64,000 nucleotides of DNA from Pannonibacter sp. SL95 (GTDB lineage Bacteria; Pseudomonadota; Alphaproteobacteria; Rhizobiales; Stappiaceae). Under the pieces are notes generated by a model, which saw only the letters and a program-made list of their open reading frames with translations, was not told the DNA's origin and searched no databases. A program made the position numbers and the translations under genes. The stretch is from the NCBI RefSeq assembly GCF_026672425.1, contig NZ_JAPPRC010000003.1, forward strand, positions 197,001 to 261,000. Reading direction: 5' to 3'. The stretch's first letter is position 1. Every line of letters begins with the position of its first letter. Shown piece after piece: positions 32,443 to 40,068 of the stretch.

Positions 32443-33804
32443 ATGAGCGAAGTCCTCGCTGTTCCCATTCGCGGCACCGCCTGTCTCAGGCAGGCGCGCG
32501 TTCCCGCCGCGCTTTTGCCGGTAGCCGTGGCCGGGCCTGATCCTGCCGCCCTCATTCTGGTCGATATCGAGTTCGAAAACGGTTCGATCCTGTCGATCAC
32601 GCCCGCCGGCAGCCGTGCACCGGTCTGTGGTGATTACAGTTATGATCTCGACGGCGGCCTCGTCCTGCCAACCCTCGTCGACATGCACACCCATCTCGAC
32701 AAGGGGCATATCAGCCCGCGCCAGCCCAATCCGGATGGCACCTTCATGGGGGCGCTCACCGCGGTTGGCGCGGATCGCACCGCCAACTGGACTGCAGAGG
32801 ATGTGCGCGCCCGCATGGAGTTCTCGCTCCGCTGCGCCTTTGCCCATGGCACGTCGCTCATCCGCACACACCTCGACAGCATCCCGCCGCAGGAGAGCAT
32901 TTCCTGGCCCGTGTTCGAGGAAGTGCGTGCCGACTGGCGCGAGCGGATCGACCTGCAGGCCGCATGCCTGTTTGGCATAGACCGGCTGGACACGGATGAC
33001 GGGTTCCTGACCGCCATTGCCGACAGGGTCGCAGCGGCGCGGGGCGTGCTGGGCGCCGTCACCTACATGATCCCGCGTCTTGACGAACACCTCGATGCAA
33101 TGATGGTGGCCGCCTCGGATCGCGGCCTCGACCTGGACTTCCACGCCGACGAGACCGGCGACTGCAACGCCCGCACCCTGCATCACATTGCCGAGGCCGC
33201 CATTCGCAATGGCTTCGAGGGCCGGATCGTCGTTGGTCATTGCTGCTCGCTAGCCCGCCAGCAGCCAGACGAGATCGACCGCACGCTGGATCTGGTCGCA
33301 AAGGCCGGGCTCGGCATCGTCTCGTTGCCCATGTGCAATATGTATCTTCAGGACCGGCAGGCCGGCCGCACGCCGCGCTGGCGCGGGGTCACCCTGCTGC
33401 ATGAGATGAAAGCGCGGGGCATTGCCGTTGCCGTCTCGTCCGACAACACGCGCGATCCCTTCTACGCCTATGGCGATCTCGATCTGGTCGAGGTCTACAC
33501 CCAGGCAACCCGCATCCTGCAGCTGGATCATCCGGTCGGCGACTGGATCCGCACTGTCAGCACCACCCCGGCCGAGCTGCTCGGCCGCCCGGAACAGGGC
33601 CGCCTCAGGGAGGGCGCTCCCGCCAATCTGATGCTGTTCCGCGCCCGCGACTGGAGCGAACTGCTGGCCCGCCCGTCCGGCCCGCGCACCGTCATCCGCT
33701 CCGGCCGATCCATCGACCGGACCTTGCCCGATTACCGTGAACTGGACGCCGTCCTTGCGGCGCGTCCCAAAGCCCTGGCCAAAGCCTTGGCAGGAGTTGC
33801 CTGA
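32443..33804 (+). CDS. Cytosine deaminase-like amidohydrolase
   Basis: A 453-residue amidohydrolase of the cytosine deaminase branch. Metal and catalytic motifs: DMHTHLDKG (residues about 80-88), IRTHLDS, FHADET (about 232-237), VVGHCCSL (about 266-273), and SSDNTRDPFYAYGD (catalytic Asp, about 330). Cytosine deaminase, isoguanine deaminase and related hydrolases share these motifs, so the ring substrate is not fixed by sequence. It is translationally coupled to the permease before and the oxidase after, so it probably acts on the compound imported by this transporter. Confidence 0.85.
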   Translation: MSEVLAVPIRGTACLRQARVPAALLPVAVAGPDPAALILVDIEFENGSILSITPAGSRAPVCGDYSYDLDGGLVLPTLVDMHTHLDKGHISPRQPNPDGTFMGALTAVGADRTANWTAEDVRARMEFSLRCAFAHGTSLIRTHLDSIPPQESISWPVFEEVRADWRERIDLQAACLFGIDRLDTDDGFLTAIADRVAAARGVLGAVTYMIPRLDEHLDAMMVAASDRGLDLDFHADETGDCNARTLHHIAEAAIRNGFEGRIVVGHCCSLARQQPDEIDRTLDLVAKAGLGIVSLPMCNMYLQDRQAGRTPRWRGVTLLHEMKARGIAVAVSSDNTRDPFYAYGDLDLVEVYTQATRILQLDHPVGDWIRTVSTTPAELLGRPEQGRLREGAPANLMLFRARDWSELLARPSGPRTVIRSGRSIDRTLPDYRELDAVLAARPKALAKALAGVA

Positions 33805-35210
33805 TGAGCGCTATCGACACCCTGAAGTCCGAGCTGGCCGGCCTTGCCATCGAGGACAATCCGCAGATCGTTAAGCAGAAGAGCCGTGACTTCTTCTGGT
33901 ACTCGCCGGTGCTGAAACAGCAGCTCGATCACGTCACCGGCGACCTCGTCGTGACGCCAAGGTCCGAGGCCGAGGTCATCCGGGTGCTGAAGGCCTGCTA
34001 TGCCCTCGACATTCCGGTCACGACGCGCGGCGCCGGCACCGGCAACTATGGCCAGGCCATGCCCCTGTCGGGCGGCGTCATCCTCAACCTGGCTGAAATG
34101 AACCGTATCCTGTCGGTTCGCCCGGGCGTTGTCGTGGCCGAAGCCGGCGCGATCATCTCCAAGATTGACGAGGAAACCCGCGCCCATTCCGGTCAGGAGT
34201 TGCGCCTGCATCCCTCGACCTATCGCACCGCGACCATCGGCGGCTTCATCGCTGGCGGATCTGGCGGGGTCGGCTCCATTTCCTGGGGCGGCCTCAGGGA
34301 TCTCGGCAATGTGCTGGGCCTCAAGGTCATCACCATGGAAGCCGAACCGCGGGTGCTGCATCTCAAGGGCGCGGACCTGTCCAAGGTCATGCACGCCTAT
34401 GGCACCAACGGCGTGATCACCGAGGTCGAGATGCCGCTGACCTCGGCCTATGACTGGGTCGATGTCATCGTTGGCTTCGACGACTTCATGGATGGCGTCG
34501 TCTATGCCGATGCGCTGGCCAATCAGGATGGCATCCTGCTGAAACAGCTTGCTCCCATCGCCGCGCCGCTGCCGCATGAGTATTTTCTCCGGCACCAGAA
34601 GTTCATCCGCAAGGACCAGTCGGTCGTGGTGATCATGGTCGCGCCTTTCGCGATGGATGCCTTCGCCACCTTCACGGCTTCGCATGGCCGCGCCTCGATC
34701 CTCTATCGCTCTGACGAGGCAGACGAGGCGACGCTGAAGACCTTGCCTCCGGCTTATGAACTTGCGTGGAACCACACCACCCTGCGCGGCCTGCGCGTCG
34801 ATCCGGCCATTACCTATCTGCAGGTTCTCTATCCCTATCCGGACCAGGTGGCCAAAGTCCGCAAGATGACCGAACTCTTCGGCGACGAGGTGCCGGGCCA
34901 TCTGGAGTTCGTGCGCTTTGATGGCAAGATCACCTGCTTCGGCCTGCCGGTCGTGCGCTACACCACGGAGGCAAGGCTCGACGAGATCATCCGCTTGCAC
35001 GAGGAGGCAGGCTGCCCGATCTTCAACCCGCATCGTTACACGCTGGAAGAAGGCGGCATGAAGCAGACGGATGCGGTTCAGCTCGCCTTCAAGCGCGAGG
35101 CCGATCCCAAGGGTCTGCTCAATCCGGGCAAGATGATCGCGTGGGAAGATCCGTCCTACGATTTCACCTCCGGCAAGGTCTTCCTGTTCTCAGGCCTCAC
35201 CCCGGCCTGA
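33804..35210 (+). CDS. FAD-linked oxidase (GlcD/vanillyl-alcohol oxidase fold)
   Basis: A 468-residue flavoprotein. The PP-loop FAD domain (residues about 45-215) has VVTPRSEAEVIRVLKACYALDIPVTTRGAGTGNYGQ, in particular TRGAGTGNYGQA, and GGFIAGGSGGVGS. The C-terminal cap ends with DPKGLLNPGKM, standard for the GlcD/D-lactate dehydrogenase group. It probably oxidises a hydroxy acid or a product of the upstream amidohydrolase. It overlaps the upstream stop by one base. No membrane segment or iron-sulfur partner is present. Confidence 0.85.
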   Translation: MSAIDTLKSELAGLAIEDNPQIVKQKSRDFFWYSPVLKQQLDHVTGDLVVTPRSEAEVIRVLKACYALDIPVTTRGAGTGNYGQAMPLSGGVILNLAEMNRILSVRPGVVVAEAGAIISKIDEETRAHSGQELRLHPSTYRTATIGGFIAGGSGGVGSISWGGLRDLGNVLGLKVITMEAEPRVLHLKGADLSKVMHAYGTNGVITEVEMPLTSAYDWVDVIVGFDDFMDGVVYADALANQDGILLKQLAPIAAPLPHEYFLRHQKFIRKDQSVVVIMVAPFAMDAFATFTASHGRASILYRSDEADEATLKTLPPAYELAWNHTTLRGLRVDPAITYLQVLYPYPDQVAKVRKMTELFGDEVPGHLEFVRFDGKITCFGLPVVRYTTEARLDEIIRLHEEAGCPIFNPHRYTLEEGGMKQTDAVQLAFKREADPKGLLNPGKMIAWEDPSYDFTSGKVFLFSGLTPA

Positions 35211-35225
35211 CCCTTCGGTCCGGTC

Positions 35226-35275
35226 CCGTCAGACGGCCGCCCTGGGTCCCGCCGGATCCGGGCCGTCCCTGACGG
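35226..35275 (+). other. Extended hairpin between oxidase and flavoprotein genes
   Basis: CCGTCAGACGGCC (35226-35238) can pair with GGCCGTC (35261-35267) and TGACGG (35270-35275), leaving a 2-base bulge. It is in the 131-base gap that separates the transport and oxidase genes from the two flavodoxin-fold genes. It may mark the operon end or an internal attenuation point. Confidence 0.45.
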
Positions 35276-35341
35276 CTGGCCGCAGCAGTGCCTTGCTCCC
35301 CGCAAGGCCGAGTCGAGAATGATCCCGCCTGGAGTGGTCTG

Positions 35342-35923
35342 ATGAAAGTGCTCCTGCTCTATGCGCATCCGGTCGAGACCAGTTTCGCCGCGGCCCTGCA
35401 TGCCGAGGTGCGCGGGGCGCTCGAACGCGCCGGACATGAGGTGGACGACTGCGATCTTTACGCCGAGGGCTTCGATCCGCGCCTGACGCGGGAAGAGCGG
35501 CTCGGTTATCACGACCTGGAACACAACCGGGACAGCGTTGCGCCTTACGTGCAGCGGCTTCTGGCCGCCGAAGCGCTGGTCCTCGTGCATCCGGTGTGGA
35601 ATTTTGGCTATCCCGCAATCCTCAAGGGCTTCTTTGACCGGGTGTTCCTGCCCGGCGTGTCCTTCCGGATGGAAAACGGCAAGGTCGTGCCGGCGCTCGC
35701 CAACATCCGCAAGCTGGCCATCGTCACCACTTATGGCGGCTCGCGGCTGAGGGCCTTCCTTGTTGGTGATCCGCCGCGCAAGCTCGGCACCCGCGTTCTG
35801 CGGGCCGTCATCCATCCCCTCGCTCGCATGCGCTATCTCGCGCTCTACGACATGAACCGGGCAACCGATGCGGCCCGGTCCGCCTTTCTCATGAAAGTCC
35901 GCAAGACAATGGAGGTCTTCTGA
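35342..35923 (+). CDS. Flavodoxin-fold NAD(P)H oxidoreductase, NQO/KefF-like (first copy)
   Basis: A 193-residue flavoprotein of the NAD(P)H dehydrogenase (quinone) family. The N-terminus is MKVLLLYAHPVETSFAAAL (phosphate-loop HPVETSF), with LVHPVWNFGYPAILKGFFDRVFLPG contributing the FMN/FAD-binding W-x-F-x-x-P-A-x-L-K-G-x-x-D-R motif, and TTYGGS later. It probably transfers hydride from NAD(P)H to a quinone or aromatic/heterocyclic acceptor. ATG 35342 begins at the conserved strand; a GTG at 35288 is less likely. It is followed two bases later by a paralogue. Confidence 0.87.
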   Translation: MKVLLLYAHPVETSFAAALHAEVRGALERAGHEVDDCDLYAEGFDPRLTREERLGYHDLEHNRDSVAPYVQRLLAAEALVLVHPVWNFGYPAILKGFFDRVFLPGVSFRMENGKVVPALANIRKLAIVTTYGGSRLRAFLVGDPPRKLGTRVLRAVIHPLARMRYLALYDMNRATDAARSAFLMKVRKTMEVF

Positions 35924-35925
35924 AC

Positions 35926-36513
35926 ATGCGGGTGCTGGTTGTCTATTGCCATCCCTGCCCGGAAAGTTTCAACGCCGCCGTAAAGGAAACCGTGCTCTCG
36001 ACGCTTGTGTCGTCCGGGCATGAGCTCCGGGTCATTGACCTTTATGGCGAGAATTTCCAGCCTGCCATGGGTGCAGACGAGCGGCGGGGCTATCACGACG
36101 AGGGTGACAACGTGCGCCCTGTCGAGCGCCACGTCGAGGCGATCCTGTGGTGCGAGATGATCACCTTCGTCTACCCGACCTGGTGGTTCGGCCTGCCGGC
36201 CATGCTGAAGGGTTGGCTCGACCGGGTCTGGGTGCCGCATGTCACCTTCGAGATGCCGACCGAGACGACCGGCATGCGGCCGAAGATGCAGCACATCCGC
36301 AAGATTGCCGTGGTGACCACCTGCGGTGCGACCTGGTGGGTGTCCAAGCTGATGGGTGAGCCTGGCCGCAAGACGCTCCTGCGCGGCATGCGCGTCCTGT
36401 GTGCCCCCCGTTGCAAGACCCTTTATCTGGCTCACTACACGATGGACAGCTCGACACCGGCAAGCCGGGCGCAGTACCTTGAAAAGGTTCGCAGGAAACT
36501 TGCCCGGTTTTGA
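35926..36513 (+). CDS. Flavodoxin-fold NAD(P)H oxidoreductase, NQO/KefF-like (second copy)
   Basis: A 195-residue paralogue of the previous protein: MRVLVVYCHPCPESFNAAV, YPTWWFGLPAMLKGWLDRVWVPH and TTCGATWW occupy the same positions. The two genes are two bases apart and their products could form a heterodimer or act in sequence. The second copy has extra tryptophans around the flavin motif (PTWWFG), which could alter acceptor choice. Their place after an amidohydrolase and oxidase suggests a reductive or electron-transfer step. Confidence 0.87.
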   Translation: MRVLVVYCHPCPESFNAAVKETVLSTLVSSGHELRVIDLYGENFQPAMGADERRGYHDEGDNVRPVERHVEAILWCEMITFVYPTWWFGLPAMLKGWLDRVWVPHVTFEMPTETTGMRPKMQHIRKIAVVTTCGATWWVSKLMGEPGRKTLLRGMRVLCAPRCKTLYLAHYTMDSSTPASRAQYLEKVRRKLARF

Positions 36514-36639
36514 GCCGCCGCCACGCGGTTGTCATTTGACGGTTAAGGAACGCGGCTAGTGTCGCGACGAATCGCGCGGGACTGGGTTCCCGCGTGGTCG
36601 CAAGCTAGGCTTTGCCAACCGGCAGTGGAGTGATCGACG

Positions 36640-37161
36640 ATGGCATTCAGTTACAAGAAGAGCGTGACTTTCCGTCTGCTGCAGGCGGCCAAGGCCCAGC
36701 GGGCTCGCTCAGGCGGTCATTTGATGCGCATTGGCCTGCACCCGGGGCAGGAACTGGTGCTGAAGGTTTTGTCCGACGTGGACGGCCGCACGATGAGCCA
36801 GCTGGCTCTCGCTCTCGGCGTGCAGCCGCCCACCGTCACCAAGATGGTGACCCGGCTGTCGGCCCAGGGTCTCGTTCGCCGTCAGGTTTCCGAGACCGAT
36901 GGCCGTCTCGCCCGCGTTTTCCTCACTGATGAGGGCCGCGACCGGGTCCTGTCCGTGGACAAGGCCTGGAAGCGCCTTGAGAAGGAAGCGATCGCCGGTC
37001 TCGACGACAAGGATCGCAAGAAGCTGCGCAAGCTGCTGCGACAGATCGAGAAGAACCTGTCGCTGACCACCGAGATCGATCCGGAACTCGACAACGACAC
37101 CGACGATCTCGACGACGATGCGCCGATCGCCACAGTGGTGCCGCTGGCTGTCGAGGCCTGA
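36640..37161 (+). CDS. MarR-family transcriptional regulator
   Basis: A 173-residue winged-helix regulator. HTH and wing: MSQLALALGVQPPTVTKMVTRLSAQGLVRRQVSETDGRLARVFLTDEGR, clearly seen in VQPPTVTKMVTRL and DGRLARVFLT. The dimerisation helices are basic (DKDRKKLRKLLRQIEKN), followed by an unusual very acidic C-terminal tail (ELDNDTDDLDDD). It is downstream of the flavodoxin-fold pair with its own 126-base gap, so it may regulate them or the following DMT transporter. Confidence 0.88.
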   Translation: MAFSYKKSVTFRLLQAAKAQRARSGGHLMRIGLHPGQELVLKVLSDVDGRTMSQLALALGVQPPTVTKMVTRLSAQGLVRRQVSETDGRLARVFLTDEGRDRVLSVDKAWKRLEKEAIAGLDDKDRKKLRKLLRQIEKNLSLTTEIDPELDNDTDDLDDDAPIATVVPLAVEA

Positions 37162-37300
37162 GACAGGTTTGCGGTCACAGCGTACCGCTTTTGCCCCGCA
37201 AGATCTTTCGGCTGCGCGGGGACAGGGCTAGTGTGAGACTCATCCGGTGGCCATTCTGCGCTGCCGGATGACCCGCCCTCCCGTCTGCGGACACAAGACC

Positions 37301-38224
37301 ATGACCGAGCCTGTTACGCCGCCTGCGCCAACCGACCGCGAGGCAGCGGCGGAAAAGCGTTCGCAGCTCATTGCCATCGGCATGATCCTGCTGACCTGCC
37401 TGTGCTTTTCCATCCTGGATGCCACCGCCAAGTATCTGACCACCTACAGCCATCTGCCGCCCTTGCAGATTGTCTGGTTGCGCTTCGTCAGCCATCTGGT
37501 CATCGCCTTCTTCATGTTCCGCATGTGGGCGCATCCGGAGATTTTCCGCACCGACCGTCCGTGGCTGCAGTTCGTTCGCGGCCTGACCATGCTCGGCACC
37601 ACCTCGTTCAACTTCCTGGCCGTGCAGTACCTGCAGCTGGCCGAAACCATGTCGATCTTCTTTGCCGGTCCCATTGTCGTCACCGCACTCGCAGGGCCGT
37701 TGCTCGGCGAATGGGCCGGCATCCGGCGCTGGGTGGCAATCTTCGTTGGCTTCATCGGCGTGCTGATCATCGTCCAGCCGGGCAGCGGGGCAATGCACTG
37801 GGCGGTGATCTATTCCGTCGCCTCGATGCTGTGCTACGCGCTCTATGCGCTCATGACACGCATGCTGACCGCGACCAACTCCACTATCGGCATGCTGGTC
37901 ATCCCCGCCGTCATCTCGTCCATCGCCATGACCGGGCCTGGGCTCGCCGTCTGGGTCAATCCGCCGGACCTGTTCCACTGGGTGCTGCTGCTGTCGACCG
38001 GTGTCTGGGGTGGCCTTGGCCACTGGATCTTCATCGCAGCGCACCGCCGCGCGCCCGCACCGCTTCTGGCGCCTTTCACCTATCTGCAGATCATCTGGAT
38101 GATCGGACTTGGCTTCCTGGTGTTCGGCGACATTCCCGGCAGCTCCACCATCATCGGCGCCAGCGTCGTCGTCGCCTCCGGGCTCTACATTCTCTATCGT
38201 GAGCAGGTGGTGAAGAAGAGGTGA
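37301..38224 (+). CDS. DMT-superfamily transporter (EamA domains)
   Basis: A 307-residue membrane protein with ten predicted helices in two EamA repeats: the first with CFSILDATAKYLTT and FMFRMW, the second from AVIYSVASMLCYALYALMTRML to the C-terminal YILYREQ. Such proteins export amino acids, metabolites or riboflavin-like compounds. Start at ATG 37301 (MTEPVTPP); an upstream GTG at 37247 would add 18 residues. Substrate unknown. A MarR regulator lies upstream. Confidence 0.87.
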   Translation: MTEPVTPPAPTDREAAAEKRSQLIAIGMILLTCLCFSILDATAKYLTTYSHLPPLQIVWLRFVSHLVIAFFMFRMWAHPEIFRTDRPWLQFVRGLTMLGTTSFNFLAVQYLQLAETMSIFFAGPIVVTALAGPLLGEWAGIRRWVAIFVGFIGVLIIVQPGSGAMHWAVIYSVASMLCYALYALMTRMLTATNSTIGMLVIPAVISSIAMTGPGLAVWVNPPDLFHWVLLLSTGVWGGLGHWIFIAAHRRAPAPLLAPFTYLQIIWMIGLGFLVFGDIPGSSTIIGASVVVASGLYILYREQVVKKR

Positions 38225-38310
38225 GCTGATCGTCCCTTCTGGAGTTGACGCGGCTGCCATCGCCTTGCCAAATGTCGCCACATTTCAGGCTTGCGCTTCG
38301 GGGGGCGAAC

Positions 38311-38847
38311 ATGCAGGCGGTTCGTAAGATGAATGACTTTGCGCAAGTCCGCTTCGGCTTCCTTGCCGTGCTTGTTCTCGGCCTCGGGATCCTGTCCGGC
38401 TGTCAGGCCATCAGTGAAGCTGAAAAGCCGCAGACCCCGTCGCAGGCTGCCGGCTTTGCACCGGGCACCGAGGAAGAATTCATGCTCGACATCGGCCGGC
38501 GCATCTTCTTTGCCGAAGGCGTGGCCGAGCTTGACGCGAAGGGTCGCGAGATCGCTCTGCGCCAGGCGGCATGGCTCAAGGCCAACCCGCGTTGGCTGGC
38601 GAAGATCCAGGGCCATGCCGATGAACCGGGCGGGGAGGCTGCCAACAAGCGCCTGTCTGAACGCCGCGCCAAGGCCGTCTACGACCTCCTGATCGCCGAG
38701 GGCGTCGAGGCGAAGCGGATCTGGATCAAGGGCTATGGCATCGAGCGGCCGGAGACGGACTGTGATCCTGCCGAGTGCACCCGGCTCAACCGGCGTGTTA
38801 CCGTCAACCTGCGCGAAGAGTATGACGACACCGCGCCGCAGCGCTAA
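38311..38847 (+). CDS. OmpA-domain lipoprotein
   Basis: A 178-residue lipoprotein. The signal has a lipobox ILSGC around residue 28 of the reading from ATG 38311. The C-terminal OmpA/Pal peptidoglycan-binding domain (about 60-172) has FFAEGVAELDAKGREIALRQAAWLK, IQGHADEPGG, LSERRAKAVYDLL, KGYGIERP and NRRVTVNL. It is Pal-like, but not next to tol genes, and GHADEPGG resembles the Pal core. It probably tethers the outer membrane to peptidoglycan. An in-frame start at 38245 would add a non-signal leader and is rejected. Confidence 0.88.
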   Translation: MQAVRKMNDFAQVRFGFLAVLVLGLGILSGCQAISEAEKPQTPSQAAGFAPGTEEEFMLDIGRRIFFAEGVAELDAKGREIALRQAAWLKANPRWLAKIQGHADEPGGEAANKRLSERRAKAVYDLLIAEGVEAKRIWIKGYGIERPETDCDPAECTRLNRRVTVNLREEYDDTAPQR

Positions 38848-38970
38848 GGTTGCGGCATCGGTTGCACCGGCAACAATCGCGCGGCACACTTTCACCTTGC
38901 GGGAATCACGACGGCGCGAGTATCTGCGCCAGCGATAGGCCCCGCACGGGGAACGTTTGAGGTGGCGCGC

Positions 38971-40059
38971 ATGAGCGACAATCCGGGTTCTGGTTCAGGG
39001 GTTCACCCCGACGAACCGCGCGGCCGCCGCCTGACGCTGGGCGACATCGCCGAGCGGCTCGGCATCTCAACCGCCACCGTCTCGCTCGCGCTGCGCGATT
39101 CTCCGCTTGTTGCCAAGACCACCCGCGACAAGGTCAAGGACATGGCGCGGCAGGTGGGCTACATCTACAACCGCTCCGCCGCCTCGCTGCGCACCTCGCG
39201 CACGCAGATCGTCGGCGTCGCCGTGCATGACATCATGAACCCCTATTTCGCCGAGATCTTCTCCACCCTGGAGGACGAGCTGGAGCGACAGGGGCAGATG
39301 GTCTTCATCTGCAATCACCGCGACAACGTCGAGCGTCAGCGCGTGTTCATCGACACGCTGCTGCAGCACCGTGCCGATGGCCTCATCCTCTGCGCGTCGG
39401 TCGGCACCACCCCGGAAGAAATCAACCGTCTGATCGATCAGGGCATTTCCGTCACCCTCATCTGCCGCGATGTCGAGGGCGCGAACGCCCCCATCGTGCG
39501 CGGCGACGATGAGACCGGTGCCTTCCTCGTCACCCAGCATCTGATCCGCCAGGGCCATCGCCGCATCGCCATGGCAGGCGGGCGGCGCGAAACCTCGACG
39601 GGCCGTGACCGCAACGCCGGCTGGCGCCGGGCGCTGGCCACAGCCGGCATCGATCCGGATTCGCAGCTCGATATCCCCGAGCTTATGAACCAGACCGACG
39701 GTCAGTCGGTGGTGCCGCGTCTGCTGGCGGCGCCGGAGCGTCCGTCGGCGGTCATGTGCTTCAATGACATGGTCGCGCTCGGCATGATGCCAGCCTTGCG
39801 CTGGGCCGGTGTCGAGCCCGGGCCTGGCATGGCCGTCACCGGTTATGATGATGTCGATGGTGCCGCCGCGCGGACCCCGTCGCTGACCACAGTTGCCAGC
39901 CATGCCGACCGCATCGGCTCCATGGCGGCATCCCTGATGCTGCGCCAGATCGGCGGCGAGGACGTCCTCGTCACCCGCCACCTGATCGAACCGGACGTGA
40001 AGATCCGCGACTCCTCCCCACCTCCTGGCGTCCGCCACGGCCGCCGCCTCGGGGCGTGA
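38971..40059 (+). CDS. LacI-family transcriptional regulator
   Basis: A 362-residue regulator. The DNA-binding headpiece is LTLGDIAERLGISTATVSLALRD with a hinge-helix region ending RSAASLRTSRT. The periplasmic-binding-like effector domain follows (VGVAVHDIMNPYFAEIFSTLEDEL, ADGLILCAS, HRRIAMAGG, AVMCFNDMVALG, VTGYDDVDGAA). Full length. ATG 38971 has GAGGTGG suitably placed; GTG at 38962 overlaps that site. No sugar genes are adjacent, so its target is unclear. It ends nine bases from the convergent VWA gene. Confidence 0.9.
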   Translation: MSDNPGSGSGVHPDEPRGRRLTLGDIAERLGISTATVSLALRDSPLVAKTTRDKVKDMARQVGYIYNRSAASLRTSRTQIVGVAVHDIMNPYFAEIFSTLEDELERQGQMVFICNHRDNVERQRVFIDTLLQHRADGLILCASVGTTPEEINRLIDQGISVTLICRDVEGANAPIVRGDDETGAFLVTQHLIRQGHRRIAMAGGRRETSTGRDRNAGWRRALATAGIDPDSQLDIPELMNQTDGQSVVPRLLAAPERPSAVMCFNDMVALGMMPALRWAGVEPGPGMAVTGYDDVDGAAARTPSLTTVASHADRIGSMAASLMLRQIGGEDVLVTRHLIEPDVKIRDSSPPPGVRHGRRLGA

Positions 40060-40068
40060 GGGTAGCGA

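Noticed and set aside
31477-33240. Minus-strand open frame of 587 codons opposite the permease and amidohydrolase genes
   Set aside because: Both plus-strand genes are clearly real and translationally coupled; the antisense product has no family pattern.
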